A DNA stretch of 44,688 nucleotides from Planctomycetota bacterium (GTDB taxonomy: Bacteria; Planctomycetota; PUPC01; JACPCR01): positions 1 to 44,688 of the forward strand of contig JAQBXN010000067.1 of NCBI GenBank assembly GCA_027625095.1. The letters run 5' to 3'. Below the pieces are notes generated by a model. It had not been told where the DNA came from, ran no database searches, and saw nothing but the letters and a program-made list of their open reading frames with translations. The translations under genes and the position numbers were made by a program. Of this stretch, positions 34,299 to 42,560 are shown one piece after another (the stretch's first letter is position 1; every line of letters begins with the position of its first letter).

Positions 34299-36293
34299 AT
34301 GAATATCGACGTATCTGACATTCTGGACACCGCTCAGCCCTTCATTGATGACGACCGGATCGCCGCGTGCCAGGGATTGACCCGGCGATTTCATCCGGCA
34401 GCTAAACACTCTGACGAGCCTGTGCTGGACAGGACCCTGAAGTGTGAGGGAAATATTTTCGCACCGGTCAGCGTGCTGAAGGATCAGCCCGACTGCAGTT
34501 ACCGGATGTGGTATCTCTGCCACCACGAGGACGGCCATCAGTCGGTGCACTGCGCACTGTCGGCGGATGGGTTGAACTGGGAAAAGCCGGCACTGCAGGA
34601 CGATGGCAGCAACCTGAACACGTTCAATGACGGAACACCACTTGACGATACCGTGTGCAGGGTCATTCACGACCTCGAAGACCCTGATCCGTCGCGGCGA
34701 TACAAGATGATTTATTACCGGAACAGCTACTTCCTGGCGTATTCACCGGATGGCACGATCTGGACTCCTCACGGCCAAGATCCGGTTTGGCCGAACGGCT
34801 CCGGCGACGGGCTCGAAGAGTGCTTCTTTTTTTTGCGTGACGAGCGGCTCGGCAAGTGGCGCGGTTACATGCGCGTCTGGCAGCGTTATCAAACAGTTCG
34901 CCTGTTATCTCTCGGCGAAAGCGATGACCTTATCGAGTGGAGCGGCCCCACTATCATCTGGTCGGCCGGACCGGAATTTGGAACCGGGTCCCAAATTTAT
35001 GGGATGAATGTCTTCATCGACAACGGCATCTATTGGGGCCTGCCTTGGGTTTTCTACAGCAGCGAACCGCTGGACCCGCGAGACCAGCAAACCATCCGTA
35101 TCAAACTCGGGTTCAGTCGTGAAGGCCGAGAGTGGCAGGCGGTCTTTCCGGAACAGGATGTGGTTGCGCTTGGCGAACCGGGAGCATTCGACAGCGAAAT
35201 GATTCACTCTTCTTGTCCAATCGTGCCGGGGACCGATCAGCACCGCTTTTACTACTGCGGGCACTCAAACAAACACGGCGACAGCACGCCGAAACCAGGT
35301 GGGATAGGGCTGGCAACCTTTCGCCGGAGCGGATTCGTCTCTCTGCATACTGAGAAGGAAGGCATCCTGCTGACGAAACGATTTCTATTCAAAGGCAACG
35401 AGCTGCGCATCAACGCAAAGACCACTGCAGGGGGCAGTATCGAAGCCGAATTGCTCGCAGACAATGGCGACCTCATGGACGGCTACCTATATGCCGACTC
35501 AGATCCATTCACCGGCGATGCTACCGATCATGCGCTCTCCTGGCGCGGAAAAAGCGATTTGAGTTCGCTTGCAGGGCAAGCGCTCATGCTTCGACTGCGA
35601 GTAAGAAATTCAGACCTGTTTGCTTTTCGTTCCGCGGGGCCCAAAGCGCTGTTCACTGCAGTTGCGGGGCCGCCTCCGGTTCGTTGCGGAGTTTGCACGA
35701 ATCCTCCGGTCATCGACGGCAGACTGGATGACAGTTGCTGGCAGGACTTCGGGAATTCAGGAGTGGCCGAGGATTTTGTGAAGTTCGAGAAGCTGGAGCC
35801 CGCTCCGGTCAAGACCCGCGCCATGTTCACTCGCGACAAAGACCACCTGTATATCAGTGTGGACTGCGAAGAGCCGCTGCTGGATAAGCTCGTCGCCACG
35901 CATGAAGAGAACGAGCCTGAATTCAATTTCAGCGAAGACGATATGATCGAAATCCGGTTGAGCGCACCGGGGCAGGGCACTTTTTTCAATCAGTTGTGCG
36001 TGAATGCCGCAGGCAAACGATTCCAGGCCTGGTTCAGTGTCGAAGAGGGTGGAAGCAGAATTATCAGCAACGTGGAGTGGCAGGCCGCTGTATCGCAACT
36101 CGCCGGCCATTGGTTCGTCGAGATCGCAATACCATTCGCGTCACTCGACGCCCTTCCACCTGCAAGCGGGGAACGCTGGCAACTCCACGTCATCCGCCAT
36201 CGCCAGACAGATGGCTACACGGTCTCCTGCTGGTCATGTATGTTCGGCAAAGTGCATCGCAATGATTTGAGCGGCGTGCTGGTGTTTTCGTAG
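34299..36293 (+). CDS. GH-like beta-propeller protein with CBM9-like C-terminal domain
   Basis: 664 residues. The first about 345 read like a five-bladed propeller of the GH32/43/68 superfamily-like proteins common in Planctomycetota: YRMWYLCHHEDG, YKMIYYRNSYFLAYSPDGTIW, GFSREGREW and RFYYCGHSNKHG repeats. The middle part (about 350-455) is beta-rich, with GIGLATFRRSGFVSL at its start. The end (about 465-664) has the CBM9/DOMON-like motif VIDGRLDDSCWQDF and SEDDMIEIRL. Without a signal peptide it would be cytoplasmic, which is odd for a polysaccharide enzyme. Catalytic acids cannot be assigned. Substrate unknown. Confidence 0.65.
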   Translation: MNIDVSDILDTAQPFIDDDRIAACQGLTRRFHPAAKHSDEPVLDRTLKCEGNIFAPVSVLKDQPDCSYRMWYLCHHEDGHQSVHCALSADGLNWEKPALQDDGSNLNTFNDGTPLDDTVCRVIHDLEDPDPSRRYKMIYYRNSYFLAYSPDGTIWTPHGQDPVWPNGSGDGLEECFFFLRDERLGKWRGYMRVWQRYQTVRLLSLGESDDLIEWSGPTIIWSAGPEFGTGSQIYGMNVFIDNGIYWGLPWVFYSSEPLDPRDQQTIRIKLGFSREGREWQAVFPEQDVVALGEPGAFDSEMIHSSCPIVPGTDQHRFYYCGHSNKHGDSTPKPGGIGLATFRRSGFVSLHTEKEGILLTKRFLFKGNELRINAKTTAGGSIEAELLADNGDLMDGYLYADSDPFTGDATDHALSWRGKSDLSSLAGQALMLRLRVRNSDLFAFRSAGPKALFTAVAGPPPVRCGVCTNPPVIDGRLDDSCWQDFGNSGVAEDFVKFEKLEPAPVKTRAMFTRDKDHLYISVDCEEPLLDKLVATHEENEPEFNFSEDDMIEIRLSAPGQGTFFNQLCVNAAGKRFQAWFSVEEGGSRIISNVEWQAAVSQLAGHWFVEIAIPFASLDALPPASGERWQLHVIRHRQTDGYTVSCWSCMFGKVHRNDLSGVLVFS

Positions 36294-36381
36294 TGCTTTC
36301 GTGGTCTCGACGCTCCGCGGCGAGTCTTCTTCTAAGCCCTCGGGGAGCGAGAGCAAGAGTAGAGACTCACTTTGTAACCCC

Positions 36382-36396
36382 TCCGCGTGACGCGGA
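36382..36396. repeat. Short palindrome TCCGCG-TGA-CGCGGA
   Basis: Perfect 6-bp arms with a 3-nt loop, 10 bp before the larger palindromic element. Confidence 0.5.
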
Positions 36397-36406
36397 AATC
36401 TTTCCC

Positions 36407-36456
36407 GGGAGCGGAAGCGTCTCGCTTCCTTGCGGAGGCGAGACGCCTCCGTTCCC
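36407..36456. repeat. REP-like palindromic element, 23-bp arms
   Basis: Arms at 36407-36429 and 36434-36456 around a TTGC loop. They match at all but 3 of 23 positions, and each mismatch is a transition, so the RNA could still pair by G-U. The GGAGGCGAGACGCCTCC core is itself palindromic. No T tract follows, so it looks like a dispersed repeat and not a plain terminator. Confidence 0.65.
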
Positions 36457-36813
36457 AGGTTTGGCTCGTTTTGCCTGGCGGATTCCTGGCCAGCCACGAT
36501 TTCAGGCTGAATATTCGCGGGAAATTCTGAATGACGTCACACCGAACGGACTCGAGGTCCACTTGAGTCATTTGGAAATCTTCGCCCCGGAAGATCGTGT
36601 CGCAGGCTTGAAAACAGGTGCGGGAGGTTCGATTTTCTCGAACATCATTTGCTCAATATCAGAAAGTGGATCGACTTGAATAGAGCAGCTCGACCCTCGA
36701 AGCGCTTCGGGGGCTGACACTTATCCGGTTCAAAGATAATGAAGTCAGCGTTATAACCCGGCCTCGTTGAATCGGCTCAACTTATTACTCGCACAAAAAT
36801 CGGGGAAACAACC

Positions 36814-37653
36814 ATGCACGAAGTGACTGCAGAAGAGAGGTTTCTGTTCGATATACAGGGGTATCTGATTCTACGCGGAGCGATTGACGGTGACCTGATC
36901 ACGGCGCTGGATAAGGCCCTGATCGCTAACGAAGCGATCGACCACGACGAAAGTTGGGCAGAGGGATTACCAATCGTCGCTGGCCAGCACTTCACCAAAG
37001 ACACGAACACCGCCAATCAGATCCGGCTCAACGGCCTTCCCCGGCTCGACCCGGTCTTCGATCAGTTGATCGCACATCCGGCCATTCTGCCTTACCTCAA
37101 TGAATTCATAGGCGAGCCGCAGCTTGTGAATACATGGTCGATCTCAAAATTTGAAGGTCGCGAAGCAACCGGCTGGCACAACGGTCTGCCAACCGACGAC
37201 TACAGGGTTCTTAACGGCGTGATTCGTTCGCCGATGCTGAACGTCGTCACAATGGTCACTCCGAATCATCCGGGCGACGGTTGCTTCACCATCATTCCCG
37301 GTTCGCACAAGAAAAACCTGAGTCTCGACTACAAACGCTGGGGCAGCGCAGGCCTGGACACGCCCGGCGCCATCGAAGTCACTGGTGATCCGGGCGATGT
37401 CATGATCTTCACCGAAGCCCTCACACACGCCGGCGCGAAAAAGACCACAAAACGAAGGCGTACCACGCTTCAATACAATCACATGCACCTGCACCGGTCG
37501 TCTCCCATGTGGGACCATCACAACGCACGCCACTACTGGATGCCGCCTTCAATTCGGGAGCGCTTCACCCCTGAGCAGAAACACCTCACGCGATGGATGA
37601 GCTACACGCTCCCCGATCGAAGCGTCCCCGGCGCGGAAAGATCCAATGACTGA
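36814..37653 (+). CDS. Phytanoyl-CoA dioxygenase (PhyH)-family protein
   Basis: 279 residues, family length. Motifs of Fe(II)/2-oxoglutarate PhyH proteins: FDIQGYLILRGAID near the N-terminus, GDGCFTIIPGSHKKN (154-168), GDVMIFTEALTHAG (194-207, His205 as distal ligand) and an RRR cluster (214-216) for 2-oxoglutarate. The proximal ligand region reads GWHNGLPTDD (120-129): the carboxylate of the usual HxD is replaced by Gly124. The subfamily is frequent in Planctomycetota and Poribacteria and its substrates are unknown. GGGGAAA lies upstream of the ATG. Confidence 0.82.
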   Translation: MHEVTAEERFLFDIQGYLILRGAIDGDLITALDKALIANEAIDHDESWAEGLPIVAGQHFTKDTNTANQIRLNGLPRLDPVFDQLIAHPAILPYLNEFIGEPQLVNTWSISKFEGREATGWHNGLPTDDYRVLNGVIRSPMLNVVTMVTPNHPGDGCFTIIPGSHKKNLSLDYKRWGSAGLDTPGAIEVTGDPGDVMIFTEALTHAGAKKTTKRRRTTLQYNHMHLHRSSPMWDHHNARHYWMPPSIRERFTPEQKHLTRWMSYTLPDRSVPGAERSND

Positions 37654-38077
37654 CCAGGCCGCCCTTTCACATCAGACACCAGACCCGCGTTTCGCAACGA
37701 AAGACGGGCAATTGTTCAAGTTGAAGAACTGAGAAAATCGGGCAGACCTCGCCCCTTCCTGAAATCAAATGAAAACTCTTAACTTGAGACGTACCAGCAG
37801 CCGCCGGGTGAAGTAACCGTAGTACCAGCCAACGAAGATATCTTGCCAAACGGGCTCCGCGACAACGGGCCGGAACCAATTTGGCTGACCTTTGGAAGCA
37901 TAGGTTTTTCAGCGGAATCTTGTTATGTTTTTATCCCCTTGGCGGAACGGCCACCATAGTTTGCTGTCGGCTGGAGACTTCCACGTCACATCTTCGACAT
38001 TGCCAGCCGCCAAGGTTCGAGGAGAAGGAAATCTGAAGAAGGATCGGAAGCTGAGAGCACTGGTCGCCAAGCAGTTC
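37654..38077. other. Intergenic region upstream of the esterase fusion
   Basis: 424 bp. The esterase frame is open back to 37925, but the signal peptide starts at 38078. A 9-bp inverted repeat CCTTGGCGG/CCGCCAAGG (37937-37945, 38007-38015) is present. No other gene seen. Confidence 0.4.
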
Positions 38078-40249
38078 ATGATCAAAAACATAAAAATAGC
38101 TATCAGCCTCTCCATCTGTCTTCTCCTGCCCGTATCATTCAACCACGCCGCTGACTTGAAACTCAGCGGTCTGTTTTCAGACCACCTCGTTCTCCAGCGC
38201 GACAAACCGGTTCCTGTGTGGGGATGGGCAACTGCCGAATCGAAGCTGACAGTCGAATTTGCCGGTCAAAAGAAAACTGCAACTGCGAACGCGGCCGGAG
38301 AATGGCTCGTAACGCTCGACGCCATGCCCGCATCTGCCAAACCCAGTGCCCTGACTGTTCAGGAGGACCAGCAGCCTCGCCCGCTCACGATCCGCAACGT
38401 GCTTGTCGGGGATGTGTGGTTGCTGGCCGGAGGAAGCGAACTGTGGAAGCGCACGACCGAGGAACAGGTAGTAAATTCGCCTGTCCACCTGTTTAACGTT
38501 TCTGTTGGCACGGCGCCCACCGTGAATGCCGATGTGAAAGGACGCTGGGATGTTGTCACCTCCTCGTCTTTCAAGAGACTTCCAGCGGAAGCCTGTTTTC
38601 TCGGTATGAGCCTTGGCCATCGGCTCGGCGTTCCAGTGGGAATAGTTCAGACAGCCATGGGCAAACCAATCGAATCATGGATGAGCGGCTCAGCGCTCAA
38701 AGCGACGCCGGCAGCAGCGCCGATTCTCGCCTACTACGCCAGTGATGCGTGGAAGATCCGCACCGTCGGCACCTACGAAGAACGCCTGGCGGCCTGGAAG
38801 GAATTCAACCAGACGTTGCCCCTGAATCCGTCTCCCAAACCAAGAAGTGACGATCTCGACAAACTGCCGCAGGATGAACCGTCCGCCGTCTGGAACGCGA
38901 TGGTCGCACCGCTGACACGGTTTCCGTTCGCCGGCGTCGTCTGGAATCAGGGCGAAGACTGGCAAAGCCAGAACCGGGCAAGGCAGCAGGGACAACTGCT
39001 CGAGGCGATGATTCCTGACTGGCGTACGGCATTTGGAAATCGGTCGATGCCTTTCATCGTTATACAACTGCGACCGCACCGGTACGCCATCCCTTTCGGT
39101 ATCGACGGGCGGCTGGCCGCCGAATTGCGCGACGGGCAACGCACGGCGAGCACGGCAGCCGGAGCCACACTGGCGGTAACTATTGATCTCAGCGCTGACC
39201 CGCATCCTCGTGATGTTGCTACCCGTGTTGTCGATACGTTGCATTCCAAAACGGCGGGCCCCGAATTCGGAAGCGCCGAAATCGTTGGCCGGGAAGTCGT
39301 CCTCAGCTTCAAGAATGCAGATGAAGGACTGGTGGCAAAGGGTGGCAAACTCAGGGGATTCGCCATCGCCTCATCGGTACTCCGCTGGGTTTGGGCCGAA
39401 GCCCGCATTGAGGGCAGCACGGTCATCGTCTCCGCACCCACCATCGAGAAGCCGCAAGGTGTACGATACGCTTGGGAAGACCTCCCCTCTCGCGGCGCCA
39501 ACCTTTTCAACATTACCGGTCAGCCTGCCGCTCCATTTCGTACCGACGATCATTTGAGCTGCACCGCGCACAACATCGATCCGAGTTATCCGGTTCTTCG
39601 TTTCAGTCCACGGACAGACCTCGGTATCGAAGACCCACAACTGCCGCGCATCCTCATCATCGGCGATTCCATCTCTGGCCACTATCTGCCTGGCGTGCGC
39701 GCGCGGATGCGCGGCCTAGCCAATGTGATCGGCGAGTCATCCATGACGAAGGGAACCTGGGCAAGCATGGGGCCGAGCTTTTATAGATCTGACTGGGCCG
39801 CGCGGGGCGACAACCTGAAGAAATTCCTCACCGAGCGCGGCCCCTTTGATATCGTCCATTTCAATAACGGCATCCACAACTTTGCCAGCGCCAAACCAGG
39901 CGACGAAAAGCCCTACGTCGAACAGCTTCGTATAGTCGTTTCCACCATTCGAGCCGCGGGCGCTGTCTGCCTCTTCGCAAACTCCACAGGGACCGTGGCG
40001 GACAACACCATCCCCAAAGCACCCAACTACCTGACCAACTGCCGCGCGTTCAACGCCGCGGCCGAGGCCGTGATGCGTGAATTGAACGTGCCTGTCACCG
40101 ACATCTACGGAATGATTCAGCCCCGCATCAGGGAACTGATCAGCAGTGACCTCATTCACACCAATAAGGAGGCCGATGAGATGATGGCCGACCTCATTGC
40201 CAGGCGGCTCACGGAAATCCTACCCCTGCTGCAGAAACGCAAACCATGA
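38078..40249 (+). CDS. Secreted sialate-O-acetylesterase-like/SGNH hydrolase fusion
   Basis: 723 residues from ATG 38078, which gives a signal peptide (MIKNIKIAISLSICLLLPVS, cleavage near residue 25). The frame runs to 37925, but those 51 residues would bury the signal. Residues 26-490 follow sialate O-acetylesterases: LFSDHLVLQRDKPVPVWGWA, GDVWLLAGGS, IESWMSGSAL, GVVWNQGEDWQSQ and DPHPRD. The active-site GQSN is GGSE here (118-121): Ser kept, Asn changed to Glu. Residues 524-723 are a second SGNH domain with IGDSISGH (528-535), HFNNGIHN (594-601) and DLIH (691-694). It probably removes acyl groups from carbohydrates outside the cytoplasm. The stop overlaps the next gene (ATGA). Confidence 0.8.
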   Translation: MIKNIKIAISLSICLLLPVSFNHAADLKLSGLFSDHLVLQRDKPVPVWGWATAESKLTVEFAGQKKTATANAAGEWLVTLDAMPASAKPSALTVQEDQQPRPLTIRNVLVGDVWLLAGGSELWKRTTEEQVVNSPVHLFNVSVGTAPTVNADVKGRWDVVTSSSFKRLPAEACFLGMSLGHRLGVPVGIVQTAMGKPIESWMSGSALKATPAAAPILAYYASDAWKIRTVGTYEERLAAWKEFNQTLPLNPSPKPRSDDLDKLPQDEPSAVWNAMVAPLTRFPFAGVVWNQGEDWQSQNRARQQGQLLEAMIPDWRTAFGNRSMPFIVIQLRPHRYAIPFGIDGRLAAELRDGQRTASTAAGATLAVTIDLSADPHPRDVATRVVDTLHSKTAGPEFGSAEIVGREVVLSFKNADEGLVAKGGKLRGFAIASSVLRWVWAEARIEGSTVIVSAPTIEKPQGVRYAWEDLPSRGANLFNITGQPAAPFRTDDHLSCTAHNIDPSYPVLRFSPRTDLGIEDPQLPRILIIGDSISGHYLPGVRARMRGLANVIGESSMTKGTWASMGPSFYRSDWAARGDNLKKFLTERGPFDIVHFNNGIHNFASAKPGDEKPYVEQLRIVVSTIRAAGAVCLFANSTGTVADNTIPKAPNYLTNCRAFNAAAEAVMRELNVPVTDIYGMIQPRIRELISSDLIHTNKEADEMMADLIARRLTEILPLLQKRKP

Positions 40250-40929
40250 AACAGACCTTCCAAGCTTGCATCGCCTTACTTCTGGTTCCGTTGTCCTCAC
40301 AGGCCTTGGAGCCGATCGCAGCTTTCGCACCGAATGTGCGCATCTTGTTTCAGGGCGATTCAATTACGGACGGCAAACGTGGCCGCAACCAGGACCCGAA
40401 TCACATCCTGGGCCACGGCTACGTTTTTATTATCGCCGCCCGGCACGGGGCGGCGTTTCCAGAGCGGAAGCTTGATTTCGTCAACCGCGGCGTCAGCGGC
40501 AACACCGTGCTCAATCTGCAGACTCGCTGGCAGACGGACACGCTTGAGTTGAAGCCCGATATCCTGAGCATTCTCATAGGCGTCAACGACAGCGGAAGAG
40601 GAGTACCGTTCGATCAGTACGAGCAGGTGTATGACAAGATCATCACCGAAGCGAAGACAGCAAACCCAATGCTCAAACTGGTGTTGTGCGAACCTTTCCT
40701 TAAGCCAAAGGAGAAGGTGAATGAAGACATCATCAAGCGGCAGGAGATTGTTGCCCGGCTGGCGGAAAAGCATGGTGCGGCGCTTGTGCGATTGCAGCCC
40801 GTCTTTGATGAAGCGGCGAAACGCGCACCCCCCGACTACTGGGTTTGGGACAACGTGCACCCGACCTATCGCGGGCACCAACTCATGGCCGACGAGTGGG
40901 AACGCGTGGTTCGTGATTTTTGGAAATAA
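40246..40929 (+). CDS. Secreted SGNH/GDSL hydrolase
   Basis: 227 residues. Signal peptide at 1-20 (KQTFQACIALLLVPLSSQA). SGNH blocks: QGDSITDG (block I, catalytic Ser), RGVSGNTV (Gly block II), GVNDSG (Asn block III) and DNVHPTYRG (Asp/His block V). Complete and of family length. Such enzymes deacylate sugars or cell-wall material. The ATG overlaps the stop of the fusion gene, so the two esterases are made together and probably work on the same acylated substrate. Confidence 0.9.
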   Translation: MKQTFQACIALLLVPLSSQALEPIAAFAPNVRILFQGDSITDGKRGRNQDPNHILGHGYVFIIAARHGAAFPERKLDFVNRGVSGNTVLNLQTRWQTDTLELKPDILSILIGVNDSGRGVPFDQYEQVYDKIITEAKTANPMLKLVLCEPFLKPKEKVNEDIIKRQEIVARLAEKHGAALVRLQPVFDEAAKRAPPDYWVWDNVHPTYRGHQLMADEWERVVRDFWK

Positions 40930-41179
40930 GCGAGGATACGGAGCAAAGAGTTTCGCTCTGCTCTTCGCACATATTTCTCAGGACAGCCTCTGGCTGCGAC
41001 CAAATCTCCATCTCATTCTTAATCTTTTATCCTCTCCAGCATCCTCCCAAGTCCAGAATGGGATTCTGGAAGGTGGGTGGATCTTGTCGCAAATTCAGGA
41101 AGTAAGGTTTACTTCGTAACCTCTGCGCGCCGTGCGTGTACGCATGTGGGACACCCTGTCCCACAAATGGTCTTCCACG
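40930..41179. other. Convergent intergenic region
   Basis: 250 bp between the GDSL hydrolase (+) and amidohydrolase (-). It holds the hairpin at 41145-41165, a partial hairpin GAGCAAAGAG/CTCTGCTC just after the hydrolase stop, and at 41112-41129 an 18-nt stretch similar to 36370-36387 (15 of 18 bases). Confidence 0.45.
41145..41165. terminator. Perfect 9-bp hairpin between convergent genes
   Basis: TGTGGGACA, loop CCC, TGTCCCACA. No T tract on either side, so it may be a dispersed palindrome or a weak terminator. Confidence 0.45.
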
Positions 41180-42529
41180 TCATGCACGGAAGTCACCTCC
41201 TGCTTTCAAATCATCCGAAAGTCCGAAAAATTCGCAGGCATTCCCGAACAGGATTGACTTCGCTATCGCTCTGGCCACTGCAAGATTGAATTGGCCCTCC
41301 GCAACCTTCTGGTCCAGTACTTCTAAAATTACCCGACGTATCAGCCAGGTCGCGCCCAGCATCATTTCGGGGGTGCCGCAATCGGTACCGATGAGGATCT
41401 TGTTCATAGGAACAATGTCGATGGCCTCTGACAAAATTCGCCGAGCTAGAGTTGGACTGAGTAGCGGTGTCCAGCAGAGATTGAAGTAGCAGCCACGGTA
41501 GGTACGGGCGAGGATCATGCCCCCACCCTCATGGGGCCATCCGCTGTGGCACAGGTCGATTTTCAGGCCCTGCAGATCGGGATCGCGAAAGAGGTAGAGC
41601 AGGTGTTCTGGATCGGCCCACTGGCTGGGAAGGCTGTAGCCAGTGTGAACCTGGAGTGGGAGCGCTCGCTGGTTCGCCATCCTCAGGAGGTGACGGCAGA
41701 GGTTGTCCTGAAGTCGGTGGAGATCTGCGGCTTCGAGCGATTCAACCCCCTTGGCGAACAGAGCATCAGCTTCTTCATCCGAGACCATTTCGAATTTCAA
41801 AGTCCGATGATAGGCGGTGAGAAGCTTGACCGTACTACCTCCCTTCTCTTTGAACAGATCCAATGCGTCCCCACACATGGCCAGGTATTCGGTTCGAGTT
41901 CGAGGATGGATCTCGAGCAATTGCTTCGTGCGTTCTCGTCCGACCGGCCCGGAGGCAAAACCAGTGAACAGGTAACCATCAAGCACAAGGCTGGGCAAGA
42001 GAAGCTGCTTTTGCTCGGCCCGTTCTGCTTCGGGAAGGGCATCCCAGTGATCCGTGACGTAGTTCAGAACACACATCTGGTTCTGCCGGATGATGCCTGC
42101 CTTACGGCAGACGTTTCGATGCCAGGCCCGCTCCCCGTGTTTGCGATACGTTGCCACGACCTGTTCATTGATTGCCTTCCAGTTCTCGGTCGTGATGTCT
42201 TCACCATCAAAAGGGAAGAGTTCCCTGATTCCCTCACGAAGTGCCGCGTAAGTGCTCAGTCCACGACATGCATCCAGTAAGGGAAGCAGCGATTGAAAAT
42301 GCTCTTCCGCATCCTCGACTCTCCAACCTTCGGGAACAGGTGGCCTGGCAGGCACAACGCACGATGAAGACAGATACAGCAAGTAGTCGTTTTCAATCAC
42401 TTGCGGCAGGCTCTTGCCCGCTTTGTCGTCCAGGGGTGTCCCGAGGTCAAAGCCGGCAGTGTGGCTATGGGTATCGATGAACGGCAGGTGTTCAATGAAT
42501 TCTTTGAGTGGCTTGCGGGTGTCTGTCAT
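41180..42529 (-). CDS. Amidohydrolase-superfamily protein
   Basis: 449 residues from ATG 42529, preceded by AGGA; a GTG at 42568 would overlap the BNR gene. TIM-barrel metal motifs: FIDTHSHTAGFD (HxH), QVHTGYSL, CHSGWPHEG and IGTDCGTPE (the conserved Asp), in the order of amidohydrolase-2/uronate-isomerase-like enzymes. The large insertion at about 55-190 is typical of this group. Likely acts on a sugar acid or related carboxylate; the substrate is unknown. It lies 31 bp after the BNR gene, so the two are probably one operon. Confidence 0.8.
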   Translation of the reverse strand: MTDTRKPLKEFIEHLPFIDTHSHTAGFDLGTPLDDKAGKSLPQVIENDYLLYLSSSCVVPARPPVPEGWRVEDAEEHFQSLLPLLDACRGLSTYAALREGIRELFPFDGEDITTENWKAINEQVVATYRKHGERAWHRNVCRKAGIIRQNQMCVLNYVTDHWDALPEAERAEQKQLLLPSLVLDGYLFTGFASGPVGRERTKQLLEIHPRTRTEYLAMCGDALDLFKEKGGSTVKLLTAYHRTLKFEMVSDEEADALFAKGVESLEAADLHRLQDNLCRHLLRMANQRALPLQVHTGYSLPSQWADPEHLLYLFRDPDLQGLKIDLCHSGWPHEGGGMILARTYRGCYFNLCWTPLLSPTLARRILSEAIDIVPMNKILIGTDCGTPEMMLGATWLIRRVILEVLDQKVAEGQFNLAVARAIAKSILFGNACEFFGLSDDLKAGGDFRA

Positions 42530-42560
42530 TTCAATCCTGATACCTGTTGGCTTCCGTGAT

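Larger units (their letters stand above)
36294..36813. other. Intergenic region with degenerate palindromic elements
   Basis: 520 bp between two + genes. Holds the palindromes described separately (36382-36456), GC-rich degenerate relatives of them at about 36305-36355, and an open frame to 36679 that has no family match and runs through the palindrome. Nothing else recognisable. Confidence 0.5.

Noticed and set aside
36293..36679. ORF of 128 codons after the GH-like gene
   Set aside because: It runs through the palindromic element and has no recognisable family or ribosome binding site.
37937..38015. 9-bp inverted repeat CCTTGGCGG/CCGCCAAGG
   Set aside because: The arms are 61 nt apart and no further structure supports them.
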